Shown here piece after piece: positions 6,392 through 6,873 of a DNA stretch of 6,873 nucleotides. Made by a program: the position numbers and the translations under genes. The notes below the pieces were generated by a model. The model had not been told where the DNA came from. It searched no databases and saw only the letters and a list, made by a program, of their open reading frames with translations. How positions within the stretch are numbered: position 1 is the first letter of the stretch; each line of letters opens with the position of its first letter. This DNA is from Pseudomonadota bacterium (GTDB lineage: Bacteria > Pseudomonadota > Alphaproteobacteria > Sphingomonadales > Sphingomonadaceae). The DNA lies in the NCBI GenBank assembly GCA_030271565.1, contig JARXKR010000119.1, positions 1 to 6,873 on the forward strand, written 5' to 3'.

Positions 6392-6712
6392 TTACCAAAT
6401 TCCGATTTCGAGCTTGTATCCTGGGGCCATCCCGGCACTAGCTGCTGTTATCGTAATCTTGGTAGGAACGAAACTTGTCCCGCGATATTCGGGCACTATC
6501 GCAACGTCATTCATTCCTCCACGCACCGCGCTAAGTAACTCATCCGTCGAGTTGCTCTTAATTTCCCAAACATGCGGAGGAATATACACCAGGTTCTCAG
6601 GACGATCTTGGCCGCCCAACTCTGTGGGAAAGAGCAGCGCCTTTACCAGAGAACCTTCTCGTGAAGCATCCTCAGCAGCTTTCAAAGAGGTAATAGAGGA
6701 AAAATCTGACAT
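6392..6712 (-). CDS. Small protein of unknown function (106 aa)
   Basis: I do not recognise a named family. The product is soluble-looking, with no signal peptide or membrane helix. It has an acidic helical start (MSDFSSITSLKAAED), then LLFPTELGGQDRPENLVYIPP at about 27-47, then PEYRGTSFVPTKITITAA at about 74-91, and ends GYKLEIGIW. The ordered mix of conserved-looking G, P, N and aromatic residues suggests a real folded protein, not a chance frame. The pattern is reminiscent of small proteins that accompany Rhs/polymorphic toxin loci, and an Rhs remnant lies just downstream on the same strand. An immunity-protein or toxin-tip role is therefore possible but only a guess. ATG 6712 is the only Met start; the frame is open back to a TAA at 6764-6766, and the Shine-Dalgarno is poor. 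Base composition is less GC-rich than its neighbours, which hints at transfer. Confidence 0.6.
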   Translation of the reverse strand: MSDFSSITSLKAAEDASREGSLVKALLFPTELGGQDRPENLVYIPPHVWEIKSNSTDELLSAVRGGMNDVAIVPEYRGTSFVPTKITITAASAGMAPGYKLEIGIW

Positions 6713-6796
6713 ATCGCGTACTCGATTTTGGTCCGACCGATCCGCTTTAACGGAGGTAAAATCTTAAATATGCTTCTTAGACCGGATTAAACTTGC

Positions 6797-6822
6797 AATT
6801 ACGGTGACACTTTACTTAACTC
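6797..6822 (+). repeat. Right copy of the divergent 26-bp inverted repeat
   Basis: AATTACGGTGACACTTTACT plus the following 6 bases pairs in inverted orientation with 6337-6362. The core is GGTGACAC here against GGGGACAC on the left, with five differences in all. It lies 84 bp outside the start codon of the small gene. Confidence 0.6.
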
Positions 6823-6873
6823 CTAGGGTCCAGACTCATTCACAACCAGAATGCGAAGGCCGTTGCGAGAGCC
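6823..6873. other. Right-edge sequence, unassigned
   Basis: On the minus strand one frame gives 16 codons ending in TAG at 6823-6825, and a second gives about 10 mostly hydrophobic codons ending in TGA. Either could be the tail of a gene outside the window, but neither is long enough to judge. Confidence 0.2.

Larger units (their letters stand above)
6337..6822. mobile_element. Putative small non-autonomous cassette bounded by inverted repeats
   Basis: The two divergent 26-bp sequences (6337-6362 and 6797-6822) face inward and enclose about 430 bp containing one small gene and no transposase. The enclosed DNA is visibly less GC-rich than the rest of the window. This could be one cassette mobilised in trans, or two unrelated repeat insertions that happen to face each other. 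I saw no obvious target-site duplication. Confidence 0.35.

Noticed and set aside
6414..6767. A 117-codon plus-strand frame opposite the small gene
   Set aside because: The minus-strand 106-aa product looks more protein-like and better ordered. This frame would instead run through the reverse complement of that gene. It is not fully excluded.
6823..6873. Tail of a further minus-strand gene entering from the right edge
   Set aside because: Only 16 codons (or about 10 in another frame) are visible, with nothing recognisable, so no gene is called.

Overview
The window looks like chromosomal DNA of a high-GC alphaproteobacterium, most likely Sphingomonadales (Erythrobacter/Novosphingobium-like). 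That assignment rests on the C/G-rich third codon positions, the style of the BamD lipoprotein, and the pairing of PAS-GGDEF-EAL-PilZ proteins. It is an inference, not a database match.

The left three quarters (67-5015) hold two tandem, co-oriented paralogues for cyclic-di-GMP turnover. The first (870 aa) has about six N-terminal membrane helices followed by PAS, GGDEF, EAL and PilZ domains. The second (742 aa) has the same cytoplasmic order but no membrane region. Both keep the GGDEF signature and every EAL catalytic residue I could check, so each could make and degrade c-di-GMP. Neither has the RxxD inhibitory site at its usual place. Their C-terminal PilZ domains differ: the soluble protein has a full RxxxR motif, while the membrane protein has HxxxR. 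The first reading frame is open to the left edge of the window, so its true start may lie outside.

Converging on this pair is bamD (5031-5828, minus strand), the outer-membrane assembly lipoprotein. It begins at an internal ATG with a lipoprotein signal peptide. A good promoter candidate lies so close to this ATG that the mRNA may be nearly leaderless. A perfect 15-bp inverted repeat sits just upstream of that promoter.

From about 5870 to the right edge the window is accessory in character. It contains the palindrome, an approximately 80-codon remnant of a YD-repeat/Rhs-type protein whose frame runs by chance into bamD, about 140 bp with no recognisable content, and a segment (6337-6822) bracketed by two divergent 26-bp sequences in inverted orientation. 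Each of these carries a GTGTCCCC- or GTGTCACC-type core. Inside the segment is a less GC-rich 106-aa gene of unknown function. This side looks like Rhs-locus debris and small transposase-related repeats next to an essential gene. No transposase, CRISPR array, tRNA or rRNA was seen.
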